Part shown: piece after piece, positions 12,952 to 23,800 of the stretch
How positions within the stretch are numbered: position 1 is the first letter of the stretch
Layout of the letters: each line of letters starts with the position of its first letter
Assembly: GCA_001953115.1 (NCBI GenBank)
Contig: LSSL01000941.1
Span: 1 to 39,915, forward strand
Direction: 5' to 3'
DNA from: Smittium mucronatum
Lineage: Eukaryota; Kickxellomycota; Harpellomycetes; Harpellales; Legeriomycetaceae
DNA: 39,915 nucleotides
Position numbers and translations under genes: made by a program
The notes under the pieces: generated by a model
Seen by the model: only the letters and a program-made list of their open reading frames with translations
Database searches by the model: none
Told to the model about the DNA's origin: nothing

Positions 12952-13071
12952 AGATATGGTTATTGGTATGTAAGCGATTGTACGATTTTCCACAGCCCGG
13001 GTAATTCTGTGATTATAGGTTGGGATGAGATGGTGAAAAACATCATTGACCCGTTGAATTTATTGCAGTAG
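12952..13071 (+). other. Coding-like segment left of the gap, unidentified
   Basis: From 12952 to a TAG at 13069-13071 one plus-strand frame is open for 39 codons. It is clearly less A/T-biased than its surroundings and reads like protein, for example YVSDCTIFHSPGNSVIIGWD followed by EMVKNIIDPLNLLQ. I do not recognise the family. It could be the last exon of a gene whose upstream exons have decayed, or a pseudogene fragment. A canonical-looking donor GTATGTAAG (from 12966) lies inside it. The opposite strand is also open through the same stretch, so strand and coding status are uncertain. Confidence 0.35.
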
Positions 13072-13080
13072 GGCTTGGAA

Positions 13081-13676
13081 GGGGGGGGGGGGGGGGGGAA
13101 NNNNNNNNNNNNNNNNNNNNNNNNNNNNNNNNNNNNNNNNNNNNNNNNNNNNNNNNNNNNNNNNNNNNNNNNNNNNNNNNNNNNNNNNNNNNNNNNNNNN
13201 NNNNNNNNNNNNNNNNNNNNNNNNNNNNNNNNNNNNNNNNNNNNNNNNNNNNNNNNNNNNNNNNNNNNNNNNNNNNNNNNNNNNNNNNNNNNNNNNNNNN
13301 NNNNNNNNNNNNNNNNNNNNNNNNNNNNNNNNNNNNNNNNNNNNNNNNNNNNNNNNNNNNNNNNNNNNNNNNNNNNNNNNNNNNNNNNNNNNNNNNNNNN
13401 NNNNNNNNNNNNNNNNNNNNNNNNNNNNNNNNNNNNNNNNNNNNNNNNNNNNNNNNNNNNNNNNNNNNNNNNNNNNNNNNNNNNNNNNNNNNNNNNNNNN
13501 NNNNNNNNNNNNNNNNNNNNNNNNNNNNNNNNNNNNNNNNNNNNNNNNNNNNNNNNNNNNNNNNNNNNNNNNNNNNNNNNNNNNNNNNNNNNNNNNNNNN
13601 NNNNNNNNNNNNNNNNNNNNNNNNNNNNNNNNNNNNNNNNNNNNNNNNNNNNNNNNNNNNNNNNGGGGGGGGGGGG
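13081..13676. other. Assembly gap bounded by poly-G tracts
   Basis: 564 N bases (13101-13664). The left flank is a G18 run (13081-13098) plus AA, and the right flank begins with G12 (13665-13676). Long G tracts often stop sequencing, so the gap may contain further G-rich repeat DNA. The long open frames that cross it are artefacts of the Ns. Confidence 0.95.
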
Positions 13677-13779
13677 TGGAGAACACATCCAAAATTTGAC
13701 AATGCACCATTGGGATCAAAAATTTAAATCAAAATCCTTTAAAGATTTTGTTTTAGAGAAACCGATATATAAAATTTAA
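13677..13779 (+). other. Coding-like segment right of the gap, unidentified
   Basis: A plus frame after the gap reads EHIQNLTMHHWDQKFK, then SKSFKDFVLEKPIYKI, and stops at 13777-13779. The residue mix (His, Trp, Gln, Asp) is unlike chance frames in this DNA. It may be the 3' end of a gene hidden in the gap, possibly linked to 12952-13071. No family is recognised and no start is visible. Confidence 0.3.
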
Positions 13780-13975
13780 TCAATTGGGGTAAATCCGTTA
13801 ATAATGCTACCAGATTGAATCAGGGGATTTCAAAAGGGTACTATCGGTTTATGAATGTAAATTTCATCATATAAATATGCAGTATCTGTATCTAAAGAGG
13901 AAATTTCAAATCATACATTAAGCAATTTTTAATCCTTATCGATTTTTCTTTCCAGATTCTATAGCATAGGTCTTA

Positions 13976-14294
13976 CAGGGTTTTTCATAGCGATAGACCC
14001 TTTTTTTCATCTTTATAGGTCTTTTTTTCTGTACATGCGGGGTCATTCTTATAACCAATAAGTGGTTTTCTCTTAAGATCATTAATATAAGCCATTATTG
14101 GCCAAAATTTAATTATTCGTAGGCATTTTTAGCTTTTGTTTTTAATTGGTAAAATAAATTATTTAATCCAACAATAAAGCTTTTGATATTTTTATCAAAA
14201 AAATAACCCCACAAATCTTAAAAAAAAGGTCTATTGAAATGGAAAAAAGAGTCTGTTGAAATGAAAAAAAAGGGTATGTCACTGCGAAAATCCT
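13976..14294. mobile_element. MITE-like foldback element, TA-flanked
   Basis: A 319-bp element with long imperfect inverted arms of about 75-90 bases (13976-14047 and 14207-14294). The left arm starts CAGGGTTTTTCATAGC and contains GACCC, a T-run, TTTATAGGTC, a T-run and GCGGGGTCATT. The right arm carries the inverted counterparts AATAACCCCAC, AGGTCTATTGAAAT, AGAGTCTGTTGAAAT, GGGTATGTC and GCGAAAATCCT. The right arm has one extra unit of about 22 bases. TA precedes the left end (13974-13975) and follows the right end (14295-14296), which fits a TA-duplicating (Tc1/mariner-like) MITE. No coding sequence lies inside. The superfamily assignment is an inference. Confidence 0.65.
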
Positions 14295-14573
14295 TATAAT
14301 TATGATAAATTTCAATGAAGCTCATTAATGAAGAATAATAAAAAGTATTTTTCTCTTTAAAGCTAAAATAGTATTTCAGGTAATGGGAACTGGAATTAGT
14401 TTTTAAAAAAATAATCCGAGATAAAATAAAATAAAATCTAGCAACGAATTAGAAGCATGGAAGTTTAAATAAGATAAGATTGTTATAATAATCAAGTAAA
14501 AGGTACTTGATTGAACAAAATAACGGGTGTATGATACAAAAGTTGAAATTTTTATTAGAAAACATCTCTAATC

Positions 14574-17500
14574 CTATTTGACGTAGACCAACACAGGGGC
14601 TTGGAATTCAGCAATAAGAACAGATTTTTCGGGAGAAAACTGCTGATTTGGAAGGGTATTTAAATATGGTAAATCACCAGATTTCAGGGGTCCAACTTGT
14701 TCTTCTGTAGTGGAATTGGAAGATAATGCGTAAAGATATAAACTTCCAATACTAGCAAAGTCGAATTGAGATGCAAAGTATCTAATGGCAGTTGTGGAAG
14801 ATTTATGCGGGAGTAAGGTTCTAGAAAAATATCGAAAATAGAAAACATTAAAAAATAAGAAAAATAAAGTAAAGATAGCATTATCTTCCTAATAGCATGC
14901 AAGGAAAATATTTACCCAATATCTGCTTTGAGATCCATGGGTTGTAAATTTGAACTGAATATTGAATGATCTATGGCTTTATAAGAGTTAATTTCAGAGA
15001 CTAAGTCATCTTGTCCATCAGTTTGCCAGAAATTGCGGAATTCGTTTGGTTCAGAAGGTTTAGAGCTGTATGAATTAAAAAGTTCAGATGTAATAGTCAG
15101 GCCATTTATTTCATAGACTCCGTTGTTGGTTATTGTTATGATTACTGGAAACACGCTACCAATTGAAACCTCTGGCTGAGCTGCATTTTTGTGAGAAATA
15201 ATATTAATAAGCATGATATTTGAAAAGAAAATTGGTGAAAAATAAATTATGGAGATAAAAAAAGTACCTTTAATAGATATGGATAAGCCAAAATCTGTAA
15301 TGGAAAAATCACGGTTGGACGAGTGGTTGGCATCAAACTTTGCATCGGAAATAAAAGATCTGCCTATGAGATTGAAATCCTTCTTCTCAAAGGAAAATCC
15401 TGCTCTAGATCTGGATAGTTCATTGGGTTTATTTTCTACAATTTTACCGGCTGTTCTTTGAATAAGGGTGGATGGGCGGTCCGAAATAAAAGAATAAGGA
15501 TTATTGGGAGAAAATTGAGAGGAATTTCTAGGAAAAGTTGAGGAATTCCTAAGGCGAGGGGAGTTTTGGTCTCCAAAAGTGGAGCTTCCTCCGATAGCAC
15601 TTGTATACCTGAGAGAAGAGCGGTTATCAAGAGTGTTTTGTTTATTAGAGGAAGTGAAATTGGAGTTAACAAGATTCAATTGAGGCTTAAAGTACTCAGC
15701 ATTGGGATTATTAGCTGTAATATAATTTTCGTAAGTGCTGTATCTATTAGACCTATCCTTTGTAACCTGGTTAAATCTATTATTGATCATGGGCGATGTA
15801 GTTGATCTAGATCTGTTTGTGATTCCAAGATTTCCTATGAGCGATTTTTGAACTGTCAGTTTGGATATTGAATCCATGGATCTTTTGGAGTCGATATTCC
15901 TATCAGAAATATTAGCCTTTCTAGAAGATTGAGATATTGTCGTCTTTTCTAAAGATTCGCTTTCAGTGTTATTTGTAGGAGGCGATTTCAAAATATTAAT
16001 AGATGATGATCTTTTATCTGGTTTGTTTTTCAACAGGGATTTTATAGCGATTGTTTTAGGATTTTGAAAATATTTTTCACTGGAAATGTCAGAGGAAATT
16101 TGTGATGAATCATCTCGATAAGTGTCTTTTGGAGGAGATGATGGTTCGATGTCAGTATCCACTGAAATTCCTTTAAAAGGGAGACACGGTTTTTGTGTCA
16201 ACAAAGGAGAAAATATTACTACAGGAACATTTTTGTTGTGATTGGGATCGTTAATAAGAACCCTGCCTAAAGGTGGACCATTTTGAGAAAAAGTGTTTTG
16301 ATGTGAATTTTCAAGGGCTTTGGTGCTAAGAATCGAGTCTGGCGGAACACTACATCCACCAGATGATTGCATGAAACTGGGAGTAGAATCTAAAATTTTA
16401 TTGTTTAAGGCTGAAGGAATATTTTCAATTAATCCATGACTATTTACAAGTCTAGGATTAATAGAAAGAGGAAATAGGGAGCAGATATCTACACCGATTT
16501 TATATTCGAGAAGTGAAGACTGTCTGACAGATTTATAGGGATATCGCCCATGTAAATCAACAGTATATCCTTGGGCAATTATAGACAAGGAAGAACGGGA
16601 TTGGGATTCAGGTGTTGAAAAAGAGGATTCTTGGGAGTTGTGGTTTTTTTGGGATAGCTTGATACTTGATGCGGAGATGCAAAATATTTCAGACCAGCTT
16701 TCATTTGGTTTAAATATTTTGGGGGTAGTAAAGCAATTGAGGGTGCTTTTATTTAAAGAATTATTTTTTAGATATCCAGGGGTTTTAAATATAGATGGAT
16801 TCGAATCGCTTAATCTAGAAATAGACAAATTTTCATGATAAAGTTCCAAATTGATAATTTCGACAGGACCAAAGTCATTAGCTAGGTTAGAATCAGATGA
16901 CTTTGTGGGTTTGGAATAGTGGTTGGAGACTGTTACTTCGAGATATATTTGATCAAGACCTAGAAAGGCTGGAGATTGAACCAACCTGTAGCCCAGTTTG
17001 ATAATTGGATTGGTGTTTACAGTGGTACGAAACATTCTTCTCGGAAAATTCATAAGAGCATTTATATCAGCATTGTTGGGCCCAGGAATCAGGGATAAAC
17101 TATTGCCGGAATGGGATAGCAAAGAGGGAAAGGGCGATTTTTCGGTTTTACTTTGAGGGTTTGTAATTTGGGAAAGCTGAGCCAAATCAGAAGAATATTT
17201 ATTCAAAACTCCTCGTTTATTTGTTATCCCTAATTATAAGGAAATTGGTTTTTATAATAAAAATCGGAAAAGAAATATTTTAAAATGTGAAGAAATTTAC
17301 ATTTGCTGATACTATTTAGAGAAACTATTTGGGGATTAAGAGTTTTGGGGTCGATAATTTGGTTATCTTGGCTATCCAAATAATATTGGTCTAAGATTTG
17401 ATTTGCAACCCTGATTTCAAGGTCAACAGAATCTTTGTCAACTGAGGGCTCAAGATCGACATTAGAATGATTGAGCATCAAAACTACATCATTTTTGTCC

Positions 17501-18207
17501 AGAGGATTTTTAGAATCTAGCTGAAATCTATAAGCACCTATCCATTCAGAAGAAACAGAATTGTATCCAAATATTAAGGGATGATTGGTTAGAGAAGTTT
17601 CGGAATCAGGAGCCGAGGGGCAAACGATTTGAACTGAAATAGCAACCTTGGAATCTAAGGGAAAATAAAAAAGCCAGAATATATGAATATTGAGAATTCC
17701 TTTCAGAAAGATCATTCTAAAAGGTACCTGAAAAAGTGTTTGAGCCGGATAAACTTATAGGTTTTTGAGGATTCTCAGAATTGTTTAACAATATTGACAG
17801 ATAAGTTGTTATGCTGAATCTGAAAGCCATAAGGAATTTCAAGGCCTCGGATTGGAGGGAGGAAAAATCGGAGTCAAGGGAAGGAATTCCGGTAGTTTCA
17901 GAAGAATTTGGAGGTTTTTTAGAGGGTATTAGGGCATCTCTCAAAATCTTTTTCGGTATCATGGCAATCAAGTATGCATCAACACTTTCACCTATGTTGA
18001 GAATAAATGAAGAAGGAATGGGTATTTTTCGGGAAACAGTAGTAAACGGTAGAGATAAAAGAGAGTAAATAATAAGGGCTTACCCATAGCTATATTCTTC
18101 CTGGATTCTGAAGACAGAAGAGAAGAAATGTCATTGCTTGGGGAGTACCCAGGGACAGGTATCTTGACAGAAAAAAGAGTCTTTTTAAACAACAAATCGT
18201 AATCCAT
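14574..18207 (-). CDS. TRS65: TRAPP II complex subunit Trs65-like protein, six exons
   Basis: Predicted 1071-residue protein from six minus-strand exons: 18207-18084, 17991-17728, 17654-17301, 17229-15268, 15180-14916 and 14820-14574 (stop TAG). All five introns (71-95 nt) are GT...AG and keep frame. The ATG at 18207 begins MDYDLLFKKTLF; no in-frame ATG upstream fits better. Visible parts: a folded N-terminal half (about 1-450), with LIAMIPKKILR in exon 2 and KLGYRLVQSPAFLGLDQIYL near residue 325; a long Ser/Asn/Thr-rich, probably disordered stretch (about 520-890); and a C-terminal Ig-like beta-sandwich (about 893-1071), with ISIKAQPEVSIGSVFPVIIT, ITNNGVYEI and the signature-like DIGTLLPHKSSTTAIRYFA. 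This layout fits Trs65, the fungal TRAPP II subunit that supports Rab (Ypt31/32) activation at the late Golgi. Yeast Trs65 is about 560 residues, so this one is long because of the disordered insert. The gene model is strong. The family name rests on remembered resemblance of the C-terminal domain; another trafficking protein with an Ig-like C-terminus is possible. Confidence 0.75.
15181..15267 (-). other. Stop-free 87-nt intron 4 of the TRS65-like gene
   Basis: The donor AAAG|GTACTT and acceptor AATGCAG|CTCAG lie in phase 1. The intron is 29 codons long and has no in-frame stop, so retention would add a hydrophobic insert (FFISIIYFSPIF and so on). Splicing joins SLSISIK to AQPEVSIGS, an unbroken beta-strand pattern of the C-terminal domain. 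The splice is therefore preferred on protein grounds. Confidence 0.75.
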
Positions 18208-18636
18208 GACGTGGTTAAGAGACAATTTTATGTTACAAATTTAGGATGGTGAATAAAAAGAAAACTTGGTAATACATTTAATAAGGTACTGACATAGACA
18301 CAAGTATAAGATTGATGTTTATGGTTAAATTACATACGATTCAAATTTTAGACTTCATCCATACTATTTTCATAGAATGGGTCAAACTCAACATCATTGA
18401 TCCTATAGGTTAAACGGAATTTATTTGAAATGCTCGTAGCTGAAGTAAGAATAGAACGACTCTCATTCGCTAGGTTTAATATAGGCAAATTCAAAACAAA
18501 GACTAGACGACATTTATGAAATGATTATATTTGAAAGCTTGTGGTTTAATAAATAAAAATGCAAAATAAAATTATAAAATAAATCTAAGTTTGTTGAGAT
18601 AGAGGAGGAAAGAATGATAATCCATTCAAACAAAAG
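18208..18636. promoter_or_regulatory. Intergenic region upstream of the TRS65-like gene
   Basis: 429 bases between the stop of the LITAF-domain gene and the ATG of the TRS65-like gene, both on the minus strand. It must hold the 3' end of the first and the promoter of the second. No clear TATA box or other site stands out. Confidence 0.45.
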
Positions 18637-19068
18637 CTACCGGGATATAGTTTCGATATAAATACAGCTCCCTAGGTCGAAATTACAGCTTGGGCAGATA
18701 TGTTTTTTATCTTTTAGTGATTTTATAAGCAGAGGAACCCATAGTAAGGGCCAGAAAACAAGAGCAGTTAATAGAACAGCGCGCAAAGTTCTTTTTCCAT
18801 TTTTGCGCTTGATGGTTGTGATTATAGGCCGCTTACAGCAAGGGCATGTAATGTTTACAGGGATACCATTGAATCTTTGGAGAATAGTTTTAGTAGGGCG
18901 TACATATTCACCCTTCAGTTTACCCTGAGGGCAAGTATCGTTAGCCTGGAGATCAATATGTGTATCATTAGAGCTTTTAGAGTAATTGGAACTGCTTTCT
19001 GCTAAGTCACGCTGAGGGTTTTTGAGGCTTGGAGTAGAAAACTCGGTTGGTTGAACTATATCTGACAT
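18637..19068 (-). CDS. LITAF-domain zinc-ribbon membrane protein
   Basis: Complete intronless frame of 143 codons, ATG at 19068-19066. Residues 1-65 are Ser/Asn/Thr-rich and probably disordered. Residues about 70-140 form a LITAF (SIMPLE-like) domain: a first zinc half-site CPCC (Cys75, Cys78), a hydrophobic stretch at about 96-116 (RAVLLTALVFWPLLWVPLLI), and a second half-site HICPSCNFDLG (Cys125, Cys128). In this family the two Cys pairs bind one zinc and the hydrophobic segment embeds as a hairpin on the cytosolic face of endosome, lysosome or vacuole membranes. Length and motif order are typical of fungal members. It lies 429 bases upstream of the TRS65-like gene on the same strand. The cellular role here is inferred from the family only. 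Confidence 0.92.
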   Translation of the reverse strand: MSDIVQPTEFSTPSLKNPQRDLAESSSNYSKSSNDTHIDLQANDTCPQGKLKGEYVRPTKTILQRFNGIPVNITCPCCKRPIITTIKRKNGKRTLRAVLLTALVFWPLLWVPLLIKSLKDKKHICPSCNFDLGSCIYIETISR

Positions 19069-19330
19069 TTTAGAGAGTGTGAAAACTTTGATGTTCAGGA
19101 TAAAAAAGTATAAGGTTGAGGTATAATTTTATTTTAAGCAGTAGCTTTATAAATAGAGCCAAGGAATATGGGGGTGGTTGGGGTTTAGGTTTGGGTTTGG
19201 AGACGACTCGTCGGAAAGGATTGTTTTAGACTATAAAAAGAATACAGTAATTTGTAGTATGGGGATAAATCTTGTCTAGGCGGAATTAGTTCTTTTATAG
19301 GAATATGAATATATCTAGGCTTTTTAATTT
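19069..19330. promoter_or_regulatory. Upstream region of the LITAF-domain gene with a G/T-rich block
   Basis: Contains a plus-strand TATAAATAG (19149-19157) followed by a G/T-rich block (about 19171-19200) with GGGGTTTAGGTTTGGG. The block resembles degenerate telomere-type repeats and has potential to form a G-quadruplex. The TATA-like word points away from the LITAF gene, so its relevance is unclear. Confidence 0.35.
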
Positions 19331-22300
19331 ATGACACCCAACCCATCATTCACTCCCCACAAAAAAAAAATTAAATACTCATAAAAAACATCGATTTCCA
19401 TATTTGGAGCATAATATTCATGAAAAAAGTGTATTGCATGATATAATGGAGCTGCCAAATAAAATACATGTAAAACAATTGGATGCCACGATTTGCATCA
19501 AACCATAGATTCCGCTATCAAGGAAATTCCAAGTCCCTACAATATGGCCAAGTATTAGTGGTCTCAAGTGCATAAAAAGGGCAATTTGATCAAATTAATT
19601 GTCTTGGATATAACCAATTGAAAAATTGGGTGAGCTACAATGCCAATTTACAACGAATAAATCAAATATATTGGCTGAATTATTTTCTATAGAATCTTGA
19701 GGAAGAATATTAAAATTTTCCTTCTACCAATAAATTAACGCCTTTTTTCAATCGAGGCAAAAAAGTAAAAGGAGAAAGATTCCAAGAAACCAACTGCGTA
19801 TATAACCCTTACACATTTTACCATAATTACGATTAATATCTTTTTGCGGTCAAAATAAGGATTATAAATCTCCTATCGAACATTTACCATTAGGCAGTTT
19901 TCCTTGGAACACTTTACCCCACCTCCACTAGAATTGTAGAAATATGACAAGTCCCTTGTATCACTCATTTTCCAAAAAAAGAACAAGTGAACACCATAAA
20001 GCGCATTTTAAATCCGAATGTTTTCCCACAATTTTCTAATAAATTTCTAATGAATTTTTAATAATTATCCCTTATATTAGTCGGATTATCCGGGTTTCCT
20101 TGATTTTATTGCTTTGAATTAAGCCAATGATAAAGGACCAAGTGACACCCCTCGTATGTGGTGTGATATATTGCTGTTCTGAATATACTTTTGTTAAAAT
20201 AAACCTTGTCAGGAACAAAGAAAACCTTGTATATGAGATAAAAAATAATATATCACATTGTTCAATTGTGTCTTTTTTTTTCTCTTTTCCCTGATTTCTT
20301 TTTACAATTGTAATGATCAGGTCAATTATACTGTTATTACTAATACCAACAGGGGTCCAGTGAAAAATAGGAAATGTTTCGACATCACCTACAGCATATA
20401 GTAATTGAAAAGTGTTAAGTTGTCTTTAAGGCCCCATGACACATAAAAAAGGGTTTATTTGATTCTGATAGAATATTTATACGCTAATTTTCCATAATCG
20501 GAAATACCTTTCGCTCGTTCCATCAAAAAACAAAGCTGATTCAATTTTTCATTCTGTTGCTATTGTGAACAATCAGGCTACCCAATAGAAACCTTAATAA
20601 ACTATTGAATTTCCGTATACCGATATTTACATTGTTTAATATTTGATCAATTTTCATCCAATAAAATTTTCTGGAAAACCAATCCAGTGGGTGCAGAAAT
20701 TGCCACGAAAAAATAGAACCACGAGATTTTGATTGTGATGAAAGTGGTGTGGAAAGGGGGAAGAAGATTCAGGCCAACAATGTCTTTTTTTAAAATAATA
20801 GGATGACTAGAAGAAAAATAGGAGTGAAGGTATATAATAATTTTTCAGATCAAAAAGTATAAAAATGATCCATGATTTAAATCTTTCGCAAATATGAAAA
20901 TTCTATTAATGTTTGGTTTCATTAAAACAATTGGCTATTTATTCAATGTCTTTTTTGTAAATAATCGTTTTTTGAAAATCGTCGTGTAAATATTTTTTCT
21001 ATGACAATATTAAACCTTTCATAATTAAAGAAAGAGATATAAAATTTGAAAATTATTTTGGGTAATCTAAATTCTACGTCAATATTAATCAACTATCATT
21101 TATAATTAAAAACCTGGACTATTGGTGATTTATATGAACGAGTAACTATTCTTTAGTTACCTCATGCATAATTTACTAGTAAAAATGATATCTTCTAATA
21201 TATTTCCAAGAATTTGCAAAAAAAACCGCACACCCACCTTTTATTTATTGGAGAATAAGCTAATAAAAATCAACTTAAACACTCTATTTGTATATTCATT
21301 ATTACTTAATTAAGATATTGAGCACGTTGTAGTTGTAGTACTCATCATTTTACAATCAATCTACCTAGAGCATTCGAATTGGGAAATAGGTTTATAAAGG
21401 TATCTATAAACTTTCCATTTTTGTTAATCAAAAGATATTTGGCATTAGAATACTGCAATCCAACCACTAATGATATTTTTAGACTTCCATGTGAGCTTCT
21501 GAATTAGTTAAAGCTTTTGATTTTTAAATTAAATTCTTTTGTTATTCGATAATTACATGAACATTAATTATCACATAACTTAAACCATTGAGAATTTTGG
21601 GTAGATGTAATCTAAATAAAGGGACCCATATTTTCTGGATAGACGTCTGGAAATTATAGGGAACTTGCTAAGGCAAAAAATCAACCAATATAACTCTCGA
21701 CTAATATACATTAATCATCATATGACATTCAAACAGATAAGAGTTTATTCTAGATCAATTTTTGGGATAGAGAATAAATTCTGCAATTAGATGTGAAATC
21801 GTTACATAAATCACATCATAGATGTTTTATCTCCTTAAACTTTATGTTTATCGTTAATAAAGAATTCGGTAAATATTATGAATTCAAATAAGTCTCAAAC
21901 AGTATTAGGCTTTTGGTCAGGAGAATAGAATTGCACAAAAAGATTATTACTCAGTTCTTCGCGGTCAGTTTGCCCCATATTTTTTTTAATAGTTGGTGAT
22001 TAAGCTGTGACTCTAAAAATGAGCTGAACTTTGAAAGATCGTATCTTTGAGAAAAAATAGATGTTCCAATCATATTATGCTAAAATTTTAGGCAAGGATA
22101 AAAAAAATTGGGTAAATTGGAAAATATAGTTAAAATAAACCAACGCAATCACTTAACCCGCAAATAGAAGATATATTTCTAGTGTTCAAAACCCCACATT
22201 TCAATAGTTAACCAAAAATTAATTTAATTTAATTTACTCGGTTACCAATTGGCTTACACCCATTTATGTTTCACAGCCCATAATGACCCTTACCTTAACA

Positions 22301-23800
22301 AAGCGCCAAGTTCCCTAATTTTTAACAGTTAAATTTTCCCTTATTTGAGTGAAATCTGAACAAATGATTTATTAAAAGGATCTAAATATGTCTTTACTTA
22401 TTTGAAATCACATCTTTATTAGATATATTTATTTAGATATTACTGTACCTTTTCGGAACAAAATATTGATAATTGCTATTTATTCATTTAATAAATACAA
22501 AAAAAGAAAAAGGCAATTCAGCTCAGGCCTTTGTACAGGGCCTAATCAATTCGTTAAATATTTCTGATTTAAATTAAACAGAAAATTAGAATCATAATTT
22601 TTTTTTCAAAAAAAAATAATTGGATTTTACCATATCAACTCATTGTCTTACTAACAACATACCCCAACCCCCACGATCTTGAAAAAATTACCTTACTAAA
22701 CGATAAGATGCTAAAATCCGACTTTTCCAAATATAATAGTAAGAAAAAATCTCTAAAAAGGACAAATCTATTGCATCTATAAATTCAAATACCTATATGA
22801 TCACATTTTATAAGGTCGCAGAATCCAATTAATAAAAAACTGGGAACAGGATCACTACAATGTTTATATAATTTGACAGCAATCTTAACTACTCAATTCA
22901 ACAGAAATTTGCTCAAAAAATTCTCGGATCTACTTTTTGTTCATCCATTCTAATATTATTTTCAACCTGAAGAGTGTATATCAAAGCTAACCACAGTAAA
23001 ACTTTTATAGATATATACGGTTCCACATTGCACTCAAATTATTCCTTTCGTTAATCATCTGTTCTGCTATTTCAATATTTTTAATATTTCATCCAGGAAT
23101 TTACCAAAAACTGAATAACAAACTAACATATATTTATGTTTAAACATAAAAAATGTTTTAGAAATTCATGGACTGCAGGCCGCGCCAAGGACCATAATTT
23201 TTTTAGTAGCTTGATTATGATTGAACCAATAGATATCGCAGTAAATCACACGAATGTGGTATTAGCTCAATTATTGCTCTTTATTTTTAATACTAGAGAT
23301 TTATGCTTTTATTTACAATTATGGAATTGCACTAATTTATTTTGACTATTTTTGCAATTTACCCAAAAAAAAACTTCAACAATTACATAAAATGCGTGTA
23401 TCTAGAAATTTCGCTGATTAGTTGCTTTAAAATATGCGAAATATTAAATTATCGATATCTTTGAAAGATGATCACATTTTAACAATTAATAGGTTACAAT
23501 TTTCGGTTTTTTTTTTGATATTTTGGGAAAATTGATAATTTCCTGGATTCCCTTTTAAAATTCACAAAATTTTGTTAAAAGGAAACCACAGAATATTCGA
23601 TATTAATTATTAATTTACTACCAATCAGTTGTGAGAAATGGTCCCACCTCAATTGGAAAGTAAGTATTTGACTCACCCACGAGGAAAATCTAAAGCGGTT
23701 TCTTTTTAAAGATGCTCACTTTATTTTTCGACACAATACTTAAATAATGATTTTTGCACATGCTAACAACTAGAGTATAGATATAGACTCAATCTTATTT
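19331..23800. other. Gene-free DNA of intermediate composition
   Basis: Less A/T-biased than the deserts on either side, with broken reading frames. Around 19460-19700 both strands show runs of protein-like codons between stops (plus NNWMPRFASNHRFRYQGN; minus MHLRPLILGHIVGTWNF), as expected of an old decayed gene or transposon. The plus frame 23136-23345 (69 codons) is similar in character and unidentified. I recognise no family and see no RNA gene. Confidence 0.5.

Noticed and set aside
12960..13779. Long open frames across the N gap on both strands
   Set aside because: They are open only because the Ns give no stop codons. The real flanks are described separately.
15249..16838. Plus-strand open frames at 15249-15461, 15566-15805 and 16638-16838, and the minus frame 15436-15672
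   Set aside because: They are shadows of exon 4 of the TRS65-like gene in other frames; the true exon has sensible splice sites and a continuous protein.
17811..18068. Plus-strand open frame over exon 2 of the TRS65-like gene
   Set aside because: Antisense shadow; the minus strand has consistent splice phases and continues into the next exons.
21300..21560. Possible Ty1/copia integrase or RNase H remnant on the minus strand
   Set aside because: A few residues resemble copia signatures, but the order and spacing do not fit and no LTR is visible.
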